From positions 114,874 to 178,873 of the forward strand of contig JAJFII010000104.1 of NCBI GenBank assembly GCA_021775095.1: a stretch of 64,000 bases of DNA, in the 5' to 3' direction. This document shows, one piece after another, positions 55,021 through 63,838 of the stretch. Each line of letters opens with the position of its first letter. The stretch's first letter is position 1. Both the position numbers and the translations under genes were made by a program. Under the pieces are notes generated by a model. It did not search any database. It saw only the letters and a list, made by a program, of their open reading frames with translations, and was not told the DNA's origin. This stretch comes from Rhodospirillales bacterium (GTDB lineage Bacteria; Pseudomonadota; Alphaproteobacteria; Rhodospirillales; Casp-alpha2).

Positions 55021-56544
55021 TTATTCACCATCGACGGCGAACCGAACCGCTTCATGGGTGGCTCGAACCAGGGCCTGGGCTTTGTTAACCGATTCCTGAT
55101 ATTCGAATTCCGGGTCGCTGTCGGCGACCACACCCCCGCCGGCCTGGATATAAACGATTTCGTCCTTGACCACGGCCGTGCGCAGGGCAATGCAGGTATC
55201 CATATCCCCGTCGGCACCAAAGTAGCCAATGCAGCCGCCATAAACACCGCGTCGCTCCGGCTCCAATTCGTCGATGATTTCCATGGCTCGAACTTTTGGT
55301 GCCCCTGAAACCGTACCCGCTGGGAAACCCGCAAGCAGGGCATCTATGGCGTCATATTTATCGGTGTCCAATTTACCGACGACGTTCGACGCAATATGCA
55401 TAACGTGGGAATAATATTCGACAATAAATTGTTCCGTCGGTTTAACCGAACCGATTTTAGCGACGCGGCCCACATCATTGCGGCCCAGGTCCAACAACAT
55501 CAGGTGTTCAGCTCTTTCTTTTGGGTCTGACAGAAGTTCTTCAGAAAGTTGACGGTCTTCTTCGGCATTGGCGCCGCGTTTGCGAGTGCCAGCCAAGGGG
55601 CGCAAGGTGATGTTGCCGTCACGGACCCGCACAAGTATTTCTGGACTGGATCCGACAACAGAAAATTTACCAAAATCCAAAAAGAACAAAAAGGGTGATG
55701 GGTTCAGACGGCGCAGGGAGCGATAGAGGGCAAAGGGCGGTAATTTAAAAGGCAATCGGAAACGCTGGGAGGGGACAATCTGAAAGGCGTCGCCGGCCTT
55801 GATGTAATCGACCGCCTTTCGAACCATCGCGTGAAACTGCTCGCGCGTACAATTTGATTGGGGTGCGGGCATTTCGCTCTGTGGAGATTCCTGATCGGCA
55901 CGGGGCGGCAGCGGCCTGTCGAAGTCGTCGACGACATTTTGCAGGCGTCCCAGGGCAGCGTCATAGGCGGTATCAACTGAGCTGTTTTGGGTATTCCAGA
56001 CGGGCGTGACGACAGTGACCGTATCCTGCAGCGCATCAAACACGGCAATGACAGTTGGACGCAGAAAAATACTATCGGGCACGCCCAGTACATTGGGGTT
56101 GTTATCGGGCAGGTATTCAACCAGCCGAACCATGTCATAGGCCATGTATCCAACAAGACCAGCGGCCATCGGTGGCATGCCATCGGGTAAATCTATTCGG
56201 CTTTCTGCGACCAGTGCTCTCAATGAATTGAGCGCACCAGAAGCCTGACTGACTGGGCAGGGCGTGAAGGTGTCAACATCCGTCACTGCCATTCGGTTGA
56301 TTTCCGCCGTGTTACCGAAACAGCGCCATATGACATCCGGATTTAACCCAACAAATGAGTAACGGCCGCGAATCGTTCCGCCTTCAACGGATTCCAGCAG
56401 GAAACTATTGGGCCTCGACCTGGCAATTTTAAGCATTGCCGAAACCGGCGTTTCCAGGTCCGCAACCAATGTGGTCCAGACAATTTGCGATTTATTCGCA
56501 GAAAAAATGCGTCCAAAGTCACTGAGTTCAGGAGAAGCCTTCAT
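55021..56544 (-). CDS. trpE: Anthranilate synthase component I
   Basis: TrpE makes anthranilate from chorismate. In 507 residues it carries the N-terminal feedback region with the tryptophan-binding LLESVEG motif, and the chorismate domain with FQIVPSQRF, LAGTRKRGANAEED, EHLMLLDLGRNDVGRV and AGFPAGTVSGAPKVRAMEII. It is 33 bases after ppiD on the same strand. trpG is not next to it but 18.6 kb away, beyond the accessory island. Confidence 0.96.
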   Translation of the reverse strand: MKASPELSDFGRIFSANKSQIVWTTLVADLETPVSAMLKIARSRPNSFLLESVEGGTIRGRYSFVGLNPDVIWRCFGNTAEINRMAVTDVDTFTPCPVSQASGALNSLRALVAESRIDLPDGMPPMAAGLVGYMAYDMVRLVEYLPDNNPNVLGVPDSIFLRPTVIAVFDALQDTVTVVTPVWNTQNSSVDTAYDAALGRLQNVVDDFDRPLPPRADQESPQSEMPAPQSNCTREQFHAMVRKAVDYIKAGDAFQIVPSQRFRLPFKLPPFALYRSLRRLNPSPFLFFLDFGKFSVVGSSPEILVRVRDGNITLRPLAGTRKRGANAEEDRQLSEELLSDPKERAEHLMLLDLGRNDVGRVAKIGSVKPTEQFIVEYYSHVMHIASNVVGKLDTDKYDAIDALLAGFPAGTVSGAPKVRAMEIIDELEPERRGVYGGCIGYFGADGDMDTCIALRTAVVKDEIVYIQAGGGVVADSDPEFEYQESVNKAQALVRATHEAVRFAVDGE

Positions 56545-56577
56545 GAGGAGCTCGTGCTTTTTATCGGCTGCCGATGA

Positions 56578-58485
56578 TTAATATTGAACGGGATTTTGAT
56601 CGGCAAACAATTGATTTAACAAACCTCGATTGACATCGACGCCAATATCATCACGCAAAGCGGTCACCAGTTGCTGGGTCACGTCGGTTTGCAGGGCCCC
56701 CGTCAAAGATGCACGCAGTCCATCCATTGCCGACTTGTCGGCGACCGAGTCGGCCGGCGTTACACGCATTAACAAGGCAATCTGGTAGCCCGCCGATGAT
56801 GGTCCGGCGGCGGCTCTGTTTATATCGAGATCAAAGACTTTTTTTACCAGATCAGCACTTAAACCGGAATTGGCACCGGTGTCTTCACGGGTAAAAGGTT
56901 TGTTTTCTGTAAAAGTTAATCCATTTGCATTGGCGATGGCCGATACAACACCACCGGCATTGATTTCGGCGGTAATTTTTTCTGCCATTTTTTTTGATCG
57001 ATCGTTTCGTTGGTCGGTCTTCCAGGCCTCAAGGACCGCATCGCGAACCGTATCCAGGGGACGCAGGGCCGGTGCCGTTATGCCGTCCACACGAACCACA
57101 AAAAAACCTTCGGGACCGGATTCGGTGAGCGCACTGTCCTGGCCTTCATCGGTGGAAAAAGTGGTTTGGATGAACGCCGGGCCTGCCGGGACGTCGGCAA
57201 TTGAATTTCCGGCCAGGTCCTTTCCGGCGGAATTGATCGCCGGCACTCTGATGGCTTTCAGGTTCATGGCGTTCGCGGCTTCCTCGATGGTCGCACCGCC
57301 ACCCAATTGGTCTTCCAGAGCATTGGATAATTCATACAAACTGTCTACGGCTTTTTCCTTGGCGACAGACGCCTGCAATTGGTCACGGACCTGGTCCAGT
57401 GTTTTTGCACCACCCGGTTGAATTTCCGTGACCTTCAGGAGATGCCATCCCAAGGCGCTTTTTACCGGCACGGATACGGTCCCCTGCATCAAAGCAAAGG
57501 CCGGGTCCGCCAATTCGGGAAGCAAATCCGATTTTGTAATTTTGCCCAGATCAAGGGCGCTTTCTTCGAGACCGGCGACTTCCTTGGCGACGGTAGCAAA
57601 GTCACGGCCTTCCAGCAGCAGTTTGTGAGCTGTTTTCGCCGTCGCTTCGTCAGGCAGGACCATTTGCAGCAGATTACGGCTTTCGATGGTCACAAATTCT
57701 TCCGCCCGCGCGTCAAAGGCTTTTACAAGATCTTCGTCCGTGACGACAATTTCCGATGCCAGATCTGCCGCATCTAAACGAAGAAAAGTGATTTTTCGGT
57801 ACTCCGGAGCGGTAAAATCCTTGGCGTTTTTCTTGTGAAAGGCTTCGATCTGTGATGCGTCGGGTTCTGGAATATCGGTAAAGGTTGTGGCCAGAATTGT
57901 CGCCACATTGACAATCCGTTTTTCATTGCGGTATTTAAAAATTGTATCCACCAGGACTTTTGGCGCACGGGTCCCGGAGCGAAAACTATCGGTATACTGA
58001 AGCCCCGTGAGACTGCGGCGGATGGTATTTATGTAGTCACCCTCCGTCAGACCGTTTGATGCCAATACCTGATTAAACCGGATGCGGTCAAAATTACCGG
58101 CGAGGCCTTTAAATCCGTCCTGTGATCTAATATCACTACTGATTAAACCGTCACTAATAGTGACGCCCAATTTTGATGCCCCCTGATTGATCAGCGTCTG
58201 ATTGACTTGTTCGTTGACAATGCCGTCAACGATGCCAAATGAAACGGCCTGCTCGATCGTAAACTGATCACCAAACAACCGACGCATGCGGTTCATTTCC
58301 TGGTTAACCCGGCGCCGTACATCAAAGGCAGCGATTTCTTCGCTTCCGACCGTCGCAACGGCATTCCCGGAAATTGCGGGGTTTAACCAGTCCTGAATAC
58401 CCCACGCGCCAAAACTAATCATGAGCAATATCAAAAGAGATTTTACGACGATGCCGCCGGATCGTTTTCGAAGCGCAGAAATCAT
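56578..58485 (-). CDS. ppiD: PpiD-type periplasmic folding chaperone (SurA_N/rotamase family)
   Basis: The 635-residue protein is anchored by one N-terminal helix (about 14-32) and extends into the periplasm. It has a SurA_N-like domain (NAVATVGSEEIAAFDVRRRV), then a parvulin-like PPIC domain around 265-360 (GRDFATVAKEVAG, LGKITKSDLLPELADPAFAL, GWHLLKVTEI). The parvulin motifs are weakly conserved, so chaperone activity may dominate. It is divergent from tpiA and precedes trpE. Confidence 0.9.
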   Translation of the reverse strand: MISALRKRSGGIVVKSLLILLMISFGAWGIQDWLNPAISGNAVATVGSEEIAAFDVRRRVNQEMNRMRRLFGDQFTIEQAVSFGIVDGIVNEQVNQTLINQGASKLGVTISDGLISSDIRSQDGFKGLAGNFDRIRFNQVLASNGLTEGDYINTIRRSLTGLQYTDSFRSGTRAPKVLVDTIFKYRNEKRIVNVATILATTFTDIPEPDASQIEAFHKKNAKDFTAPEYRKITFLRLDAADLASEIVVTDEDLVKAFDARAEEFVTIESRNLLQMVLPDEATAKTAHKLLLEGRDFATVAKEVAGLEESALDLGKITKSDLLPELADPAFALMQGTVSVPVKSALGWHLLKVTEIQPGGAKTLDQVRDQLQASVAKEKAVDSLYELSNALEDQLGGGATIEEAANAMNLKAIRVPAINSAGKDLAGNSIADVPAGPAFIQTTFSTDEGQDSALTESGPEGFFVVRVDGITAPALRPLDTVRDAVLEAWKTDQRNDRSKKMAEKITAEINAGGVVSAIANANGLTFTENKPFTREDTGANSGLSADLVKKVFDLDINRAAAGPSSAGYQIALLMRVTPADSVADKSAMDGLRASLTGALQTDVTQQLVTALRDDIGVDVNRGLLNQLFADQNPVQY

Positions 58486-58720
58486 TTTATATATCGAACC
58501 TGTGTTCCAGAAATTCTGTTAAACGCGGTGGAAATAAATCAAACGCGATTTTCGGCGGCATCATAGGTAACCCGACGGGTGCGGGCAACCACGGAGTGAA
58601 AAGAAACGGCCCCATAACCATCACTATTTCTTTACCGACTGGGGTCATGGTTTTGGACGGAACCGATAAATCGTGTTAAAGCACTGGACAACACTCACAA
58701 ACTGACATTTAGGAAAACAA

Positions 58721-59491
58721 ATGAGCTCGACACGACGCCTTTTGATTGCCGGTAACTGGAAGATGAACGGACTTAAAAAAGAAGCCCGACAGCTTTCATC
58801 GCAGTTGGCAAAACGTATGTCCAAAGCAAATAAACCGGCCTTTGATATGGTTGTCTGCCCACCCTATCCGGTGATGGGTCTGGTTGGCGATTTGCTAAAG
58901 GGCTCTGGAGTGAAAATGGGATCCCAGGACAACCATGCCCAGGTGTCGGGAGCGCACACGGGAGATTCGAGTGCGACCTTATTGAAAAACATAGGGTGCA
59001 CTTATGCCATTGTGGGTCACTCGGAACGGCGTACCGATCATAATGAAAAGGATGCCGATGTGAAAGCCAAGGCGGAGGCCGCCATCGCCGCCCGAATGAT
59101 TTCTATTGTATGTATTGGCGAGACCTTAAAACAACGCAATGCGGGCCGAACTTTGTCGACAAATCGCAAACAACTGCTCGGTTCCCTGCCAACCGACGCC
59201 AACGCAAAAAATACGGTGATCGCCTATGAGCCGGTATGGGCGATCGGTACCGGCGAAGTGGCGACACCGGCACAGGCGCAAGAAGTTCATGCGGCTATTC
59301 GGGCAGAATTAGCGGGAGCAATTGGCCCCAAGGAAGCGGCGAAAATGAGAATTCTTTATGGGGGGTCCATGAAACCTGGCAACGCCAAAGAGCTGATCGC
59401 TTTGCCGGACGTGGATGGGGGACTCATTGGCGGGGCCAGCCTGAATGCGGCGGACTTTTGGGCGATTGCCGAAGCCGCTCACCAAAAATAA
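58721..59491 (+). CDS. tpiA: Triosephosphate isomerase
   Basis: TpiA interconverts dihydroxyacetone phosphate and glyceraldehyde 3-phosphate. In 256 residues the catalytic residues are K14 (AGNWKMNG), H100 (VGHSERR) and E170 (AYEPVWAIGTG), with the phosphate loop YGGSMKPGNA. AGGAAAAC precedes the ATG. The divergent 235-base gap to ppiD should hold both promoters; it contains a dyad ACCCGACGGGT (58570-58580). Confidence 0.97.
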   Translation: MSSTRRLLIAGNWKMNGLKKEARQLSSQLAKRMSKANKPAFDMVVCPPYPVMGLVGDLLKGSGVKMGSQDNHAQVSGAHTGDSSATLLKNIGCTYAIVGHSERRTDHNEKDADVKAKAEAAIAARMISIVCIGETLKQRNAGRTLSTNRKQLLGSLPTDANAKNTVIAYEPVWAIGTGEVATPAQAQEVHAAIRAELAGAIGPKEAAKMRILYGGSMKPGNAKELIALPDVDGGLIGGASLNAADFWAIAEAAHQK

Positions 59492-59538
59492 TTGGGGATT
59501 TGCCACGGAACCTGAATTAGTAAGCGCACGGGATTTAA

Positions 59539-60414
59539 ATGAAAATTATCAGTTATCTGGACAACAAAATGCCGACCTACGGGGTCGCACAACCGGACCG
59601 GACGGGCGCCGGATATCTCATTCCCCTAAGGCCAGATTTTTTAAAAACCTATCCGTCTATCAAGGCACTGCTGGAAAACGACGCAATGGACGCCCTTGCC
59701 GACGAAATCAAGGGTCGGGAGGCGACGGTTTCTCTCGCGGACATCGATTATCTGCCGCCCCTGTATGACGCGGAAAAAGTCATCTGTATCGGTGTCAATT
59801 ATCGCAAGCGCCATCCCGTCGACGGGGATATCCCACCGCCCAAACATATTACCACTTTTGGCAAGTTCGAGGGTTCGGTAATTGGTCACAATCAGGCCCT
59901 GCACTATCCCGACAGTCCGATGTGTGACACTTATGATTATGAGGGGGAGTTGGTTCTTGTTATTGGTAAGGCTGGGCGCAATATCAAAAAGGAAGATGCG
60001 TTTTCTCACATTGCCGGTTACACCATCATGGATGACGGCTCCGTTCGGGAATGGCAAAAACACAGTGTGCCTGCCGGTAAAAACTTTTATGCAGCCAGCG
60101 CCTGTGGCCCCTGGATGGTGACGGCGGATGAAATTGATGATCCGTTTTCCATGCGCCTTTCTACCCGTCTGAACGGCGAGCAGGTTCAGTCAACGACCGC
60201 TGGAGAAATGATATTCTCGATCCCCACTTTGGTGGGTTACCTTTCGACGTTTTTACACCTAAAACCAGGAGACATCATCTCCACGGGATCGCCCGAAGGA
60301 TCAGGTGGCAGCCGCATACCGCAACGATTCCTTAAAAAAGGTGACCAGTTGGAGATTGAATGGTCGGGAATCGGGATCTTAAAAACCTGGGTCGGCGACA
60401 CGTCAAAGAGATGA
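59539..60414 (+). CDS. Fumarylacetoacetate hydrolase family protein
   Basis: This 291-residue FAH-fold protein is a second family member beside that at 40784. It shows VICIGVNYRKRH, the metal motif TYDYEGELVLVIGKAG, the VREWQKHSVPAGKNF block and GDIISTGSPEGSG. The Glu-rich metal site is intact. It is 47 bases after tpiA but lies among catabolic-type genes; the substrate is unknown. Confidence 0.87.
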   Translation: MKIISYLDNKMPTYGVAQPDRTGAGYLIPLRPDFLKTYPSIKALLENDAMDALADEIKGREATVSLADIDYLPPLYDAEKVICIGVNYRKRHPVDGDIPPPKHITTFGKFEGSVIGHNQALHYPDSPMCDTYDYEGELVLVIGKAGRNIKKEDAFSHIAGYTIMDDGSVREWQKHSVPAGKNFYAASACGPWMVTADEIDDPFSMRLSTRLNGEQVQSTTAGEMIFSIPTLVGYLSTFLHLKPGDIISTGSPEGSGGSRIPQRFLKKGDQLEIEWSGIGILKTWVGDTSKR

Positions 60415-60454
60415 TTAGGTGCCCAAGTGTGGATGGACGGTTAGAAGACGCAGC

Positions 60455-61918
60455 CTAAAGCGTGATGATATAAAAAATACCGCAGAAGGTCGCCAGGCAA
60501 ATCAGCGCATAAATGCCATTCCAGCGCCAGGTCAGGGTCGTCGGCGCGATACCACAGGTTCCTGATATGAGGATTGTTGCGGTGGCATTGGGTGACGCGG
60601 TCATACTTAAGGCCCAGCCGGCGCCCATGGCAAATACGATATGACTGGGGTCGGCAGGCAGCCCCGGTAATTCCCGCATGATCGCGCTCAAAAAGACCAC
60701 AACCATCAACGGACTGAGGGCAATTTGTCCGCACAGACTGATTAAGACCGGCAGGCTGGAGAGGAACAACCAAGCCGGGATTTGCTCGAAATTTACATGT
60801 TCCGCCATCCACTGGACCGGGGCCAGTATGGCGGCTGTTTCGCCGATGAACCCGGCTGAACCCAAGGCAAATGTGTTCCGGGCCAGCGGCTGTGCGGTAG
60901 TTCGGAGTATGCTTGCCAGAGTTGACCCGGTGGAAACCAGGCTGTCGCCAAAGCGTTCCTGCTGGTTTTGAGCAAATACCCAAAACCCCATGACCAGAGG
61001 TGCCATTAACATCAGTGCCCGGGCGGTGGAAACGTTGGCAAGCCCTACGACCGCATAGGTTAAGCCCAACAGCAGGCCACAAACAAACAAAAGGATCAGG
61101 GCTGATTTTTTGGGAAATTTGAGGCTGCTGGCCGGTCTGGATATGATGAGGTGTCGCCAACGAAGCTGTTCCTCAATGCGACCGATCAGGATCATGATGA
61201 CTGCTGCAATACCACCCAGGGACATCACCGTTATCAAATCAACCCCGGGCAGGGTGGTTAACAATACGGCCTGGGTCAGGGCCGTCGGTGACCACAGGAT
61301 CATCCAGGAAAACCCGCGCAGGAGAGCAGAAATTTGCCTTTGTTCTCTGATTGCCGCCCGTCGTTCGTCCTGTTCGGTTATTATCGGGTCGGCCCGTGCT
61401 CCGCGTTGGATCAGCGGAGCTAAAAGACTGACCGCACCAAAGTTTAGCAATACACCCATAAAATGACCGCCGATGGCCGTCGCGAAAAAACGGCGTCCGG
61501 GTGGTTGATTGGTCAGATACCGTCCCAATTCCAGGACAGACGGGGAGCGGACGGCGGCTTCTTTCAGGAGGGTAATCAGATAGATAAAAGCGCCAAAAAA
61601 AGCAGCGCGATCAAGCCCATGGACAATGCCATCCGCCGTCGGTTCCACGATGACAAGGCCCCCCGTCAACAGGACGGCCATTAAACTCAATGCCCATTCC
61701 CGCAGTGTAAAATGAGGAATAACGCACAAGCACACGGCACAAATCGCCAGCCGGCTAACCAAACCGGCCCCATCAGCACCGGTATATAGAAATAACAGTT
61801 CTGCAACGGACAAAGTTGCCAACGAAAAAAACGTCAAACTCAATATCCGATACTTAATACAGATTGGTTCAGTTGTCTTTGGCTCCGGACAGGTTGGAGG
61901 TTTGCCAATCCGAATCAA
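60455..61918 (-). CDS. Uncharacterised polytopic membrane protein, ion-transporter-like
   Basis: This 487-residue protein has about 11-12 predicted helices from residue 28 on. Its two-half layout and motifs such as GHFMGVLLNFGAVSLLAPLI and MGAGWALSMTASPNATATIL recall carriers of the IT superfamily (DctM/DASS-like), but no family can be named. The first 50 bases overlap the GlcG/HbpS-type gene, so the true start may be later, for example TTG at 61843. It is probably the uptake system of the TauD/HbpS operon. Confidence 0.6.
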   Translation of the reverse strand: MIRIGKPPTCPEPKTTEPICIKYRILSLTFFSLATLSVAELLFLYTGADGAGLVSRLAICAVCLCVIPHFTLREWALSLMAVLLTGGLVIVEPTADGIVHGLDRAAFFGAFIYLITLLKEAAVRSPSVLELGRYLTNQPPGRRFFATAIGGHFMGVLLNFGAVSLLAPLIQRGARADPIITEQDERRAAIREQRQISALLRGFSWMILWSPTALTQAVLLTTLPGVDLITVMSLGGIAAVIMILIGRIEEQLRWRHLIISRPASSLKFPKKSALILLFVCGLLLGLTYAVVGLANVSTARALMLMAPLVMGFWVFAQNQQERFGDSLVSTGSTLASILRTTAQPLARNTFALGSAGFIGETAAILAPVQWMAEHVNFEQIPAWLFLSSLPVLISLCGQIALSPLMVVVFLSAIMRELPGLPADPSHIVFAMGAGWALSMTASPNATATILISGTCGIAPTTLTWRWNGIYALICLATFCGIFYIITL

Positions 61919-62360
61919 CTTCCGCCGGTTCCGACTTATACCCAGCCTTTATAATGGCAGCAATGGCGCAATATTCGTCCTTTTCCGAGGTGTCGCCGCT
62001 AATGCCGACAGCGCCGATTGTAAAACCATCGGCGTCGTCAATGAGCACGCCACCAGGAACCGGGATGAATTTTCCATCCGACGCGGCGGTGACACCTGTC
62101 AAAAATGTCGCTCGACTGCCGAGCCGATCACCAACGAGTCGGCTTGAAATTCCCATTCCCAGGGCTCCCCAGGCTTTGCCCATGGCAATACCAAATCGCA
62201 GCAAACCGGCCCCGTCTTCACTTTTTACGTTTATTATTTTGCCGCCGGAATCCAAAACAACAACGGTTTGCGGCAGCATCTGTTCCTGGCGCGCCAAGCG
62301 CAGGGCTTCATCAACAATGCGTGTCGCTGTGTCGAGCGGTAACAGTGTTTTTAAGCGCAT
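61869..62360 (-). CDS. GlcG/HbpS-family protein
   Basis: The 163-residue protein matches the GlcG/HbpS fold: AARQEQMLPQTVVVLDSGG-type start (LARQEQMLPQTVVVLDSGGK), FGIAMGKAWGALGMG, PVPGGVLIDDADGFTIGAVG and a C-terminal DEYCAIAAI segment. Members bind haem or are found in operons for glycolate and propanediol use, with unclear roles. There is no signal peptide. GAGGAAATAAA precedes the ATG. It overlaps the TauD gene by 10 bases. Confidence 0.88.
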   Translation of the reverse strand: MRLKTLLPLDTATRIVDEALRLARQEQMLPQTVVVLDSGGKIINVKSEDGAGLLRFGIAMGKAWGALGMGISSRLVGDRLGSRATFLTGVTAASDGKFIPVPGGVLIDDADGFTIGAVGISGDTSEKDEYCAIAAIIKAGYKSEPAEVDSDWQTSNLSGAKDN

Positions 62361-63205
62361 TTTATTTCCTCGGGTTCGGTGTGGGTAGAGCCGACGATCA
62401 TTCGCAGCATCTGACGGGGTTCATTGTAATCATTGACAGCACAATGCATTGAAGCACGATTATCAAGCCCAACCAAACTCCCTAACGCCCATTTATGGCA
62501 GTATTGAAATTCTGGAGCTAAGGCATGGGAAAACAGCTCTTGTAACAGGTCGTCACTCTCGTTCTTTTCTAACTCATTGATTTTCATCGTATAACCCGGA
62601 TTCACGTATAATATTCGTTTCTTGGTTTTCGGGTGGATGCGAACAAGAGGGTGGGTAACGTCGGGATGGGTGATCTGCTGTTTTTTATTTAGAGTTGGTG
62701 TGCCGCCACCGGTATTCCAGCCCCACCGATGGGTCGCGGTTAAATCGTTAATTTTTGTTTTGGTCTCATTGGGCAGATCATCATAAGCCCGACACATATC
62801 TGCAACCAGGGTATCTCCACCGCTGTGGGGAAGGTGGGTGGCGTAAAGAAAAATGGCATCTGATGGATGTTTTTCGTAACTCAAATCGGAATGCCAAAAG
62901 GCACCGGCAGGAATTGCTGTGGTCCTCGATTGGCGGGTGTCGCGATGGCGGGCAATAATCGAAACTTCGGCTGACTCCGGGTGGTGATATTGGTCAAGCA
63001 CGTGCGGAACCAATGGCCCAAACCGGCGGCCGAAGTTCCGCAACCAGGTGACATCCTCCGGCAAATCCGGCATCACGATGGCAATTCGCTTCAACAGGGC
63101 ACCTTCGATGCGTTGGAATTCTCCGTCATTTATGGGGCGTGACACCTCCACACCCCAAATCAACGCACCTATTGGACCCGGCAGGTCTTCAATTTTTAAC
63201 CCCAT
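62351..63205 (-). CDS. TauD/TfdA-family Fe(II)/2-oxoglutarate dioxygenase
   Basis: In 284 residues the iron ligands are H105 and D107 (FWHSDLSYE) and H254 (ASMHCAVNDY), and R268 in RQMLRMIVG binds 2-oxoglutarate. The sequence belongs to the TfdA-like subgroup acting on aryloxy- or alkyl-carboxylates or sulfonates, with no clear substrate. The ATG at 63205 is chosen because GGGGAGAG precedes it. It leads an operon with the GlcG/HbpS-type and membrane-protein genes. Confidence 0.9.
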   Translation of the reverse strand: MGLKIEDLPGPIGALIWGVEVSRPINDGEFQRIEGALLKRIAIVMPDLPEDVTWLRNFGRRFGPLVPHVLDQYHHPESAEVSIIARHRDTRQSRTTAIPAGAFWHSDLSYEKHPSDAIFLYATHLPHSGGDTLVADMCRAYDDLPNETKTKINDLTATHRWGWNTGGGTPTLNKKQQITHPDVTHPLVRIHPKTKKRILYVNPGYTMKINELEKNESDDLLQELFSHALAPEFQYCHKWALGSLVGLDNRASMHCAVNDYNEPRQMLRMIVGSTHTEPEEIKCA

Positions 63206-63404
63206 ATGACTCTCCCCATTGGCACACAAAGGTGCACATTCATTTTATTGGCGTCGACTGGCGAATGGCAATCCACCTGCGTAAATAATACGCCTTTTCA
63301 CTGGCATTTAAGGGAAAGAACGATTAGATAACCGACGGATCTAAATTCTTGGTGCCTAAAACCCAGGTTCAGGGCATTGTAGACGACAATATCGGAACTT
63401 AATT

Positions 63405-63731
63405 ATGCAACAAGTTGTTTTGGTTATACACCTAATGCTCGCCATCGCATTGGTTGGCGCTGTTCTGTTACAAAAGAATGAAGGCGGTGGCCTAGGGATG
63501 GGCGGCGGCGGTCAGGGCGGCGGCATGGGCGGCTTTATGACCGGCCGGGCGGCGGCTGATTTGTTGACCCGGACAACCGCCATTCTGGCAGCAGGATTTA
63601 TCTGTACCAGTCTGATTATGGCAATTATGGCCGGCAATGGGCGCGAATCGAAATCAATTCTTGATCAGCCGGCAGCAAAAATCGAACAACCGGCGACGCC
63701 TTCGACGCCGGCTGCTCCGGTTGCCAATTAG
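63405..63731 (+). CDS. secG: Preprotein translocase subunit SecG
   Basis: SecG is a small part of the SecYEG channel. The 108-residue protein has two helices (about 3-23 and 55-75) separated by a Gly-rich segment (GGGLGMGGGGQGGGMGGFM) and the family core LLQKNEGGGLG. The C-terminal tail is Ala/Pro/Thr-rich. A terminator-like hairpin follows before pyrG. tpiA-secG-pyrG is the usual order; here about 3.9 kb intervene after tpiA. Confidence 0.95.
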   Translation: MQQVVLVIHLMLAIALVGAVLLQKNEGGGLGMGGGGQGGGMGGFMTGRAAADLLTRTTAILAAGFICTSLIMAIMAGNGRESKSILDQPAAKIEQPATPSTPAAPVAN

Positions 63732-63768
63732 TTAAAAATGAGACAAATAAAGGGATCGGTTCCCCCTA

Positions 63769-63805
63769 GGAAAGAGGTCGTGGATTTGCGTCCTCTTTTC
63801 TTTTT
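63769..63805 (+). terminator. Intrinsic terminator between secG and pyrG
   Basis: AAAGAGG (63771-63777) pairs with CCTCTTT (63792-63798) around a 14-base loop, followed by TTCTTTTT. It lies about 40 bases after the secG stop and 34 before the pyrG start. Confidence 0.65.
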
Positions 63806-63838
63806 GCCAAACGGTAATTTGATGTACAGTGTGCGCCC

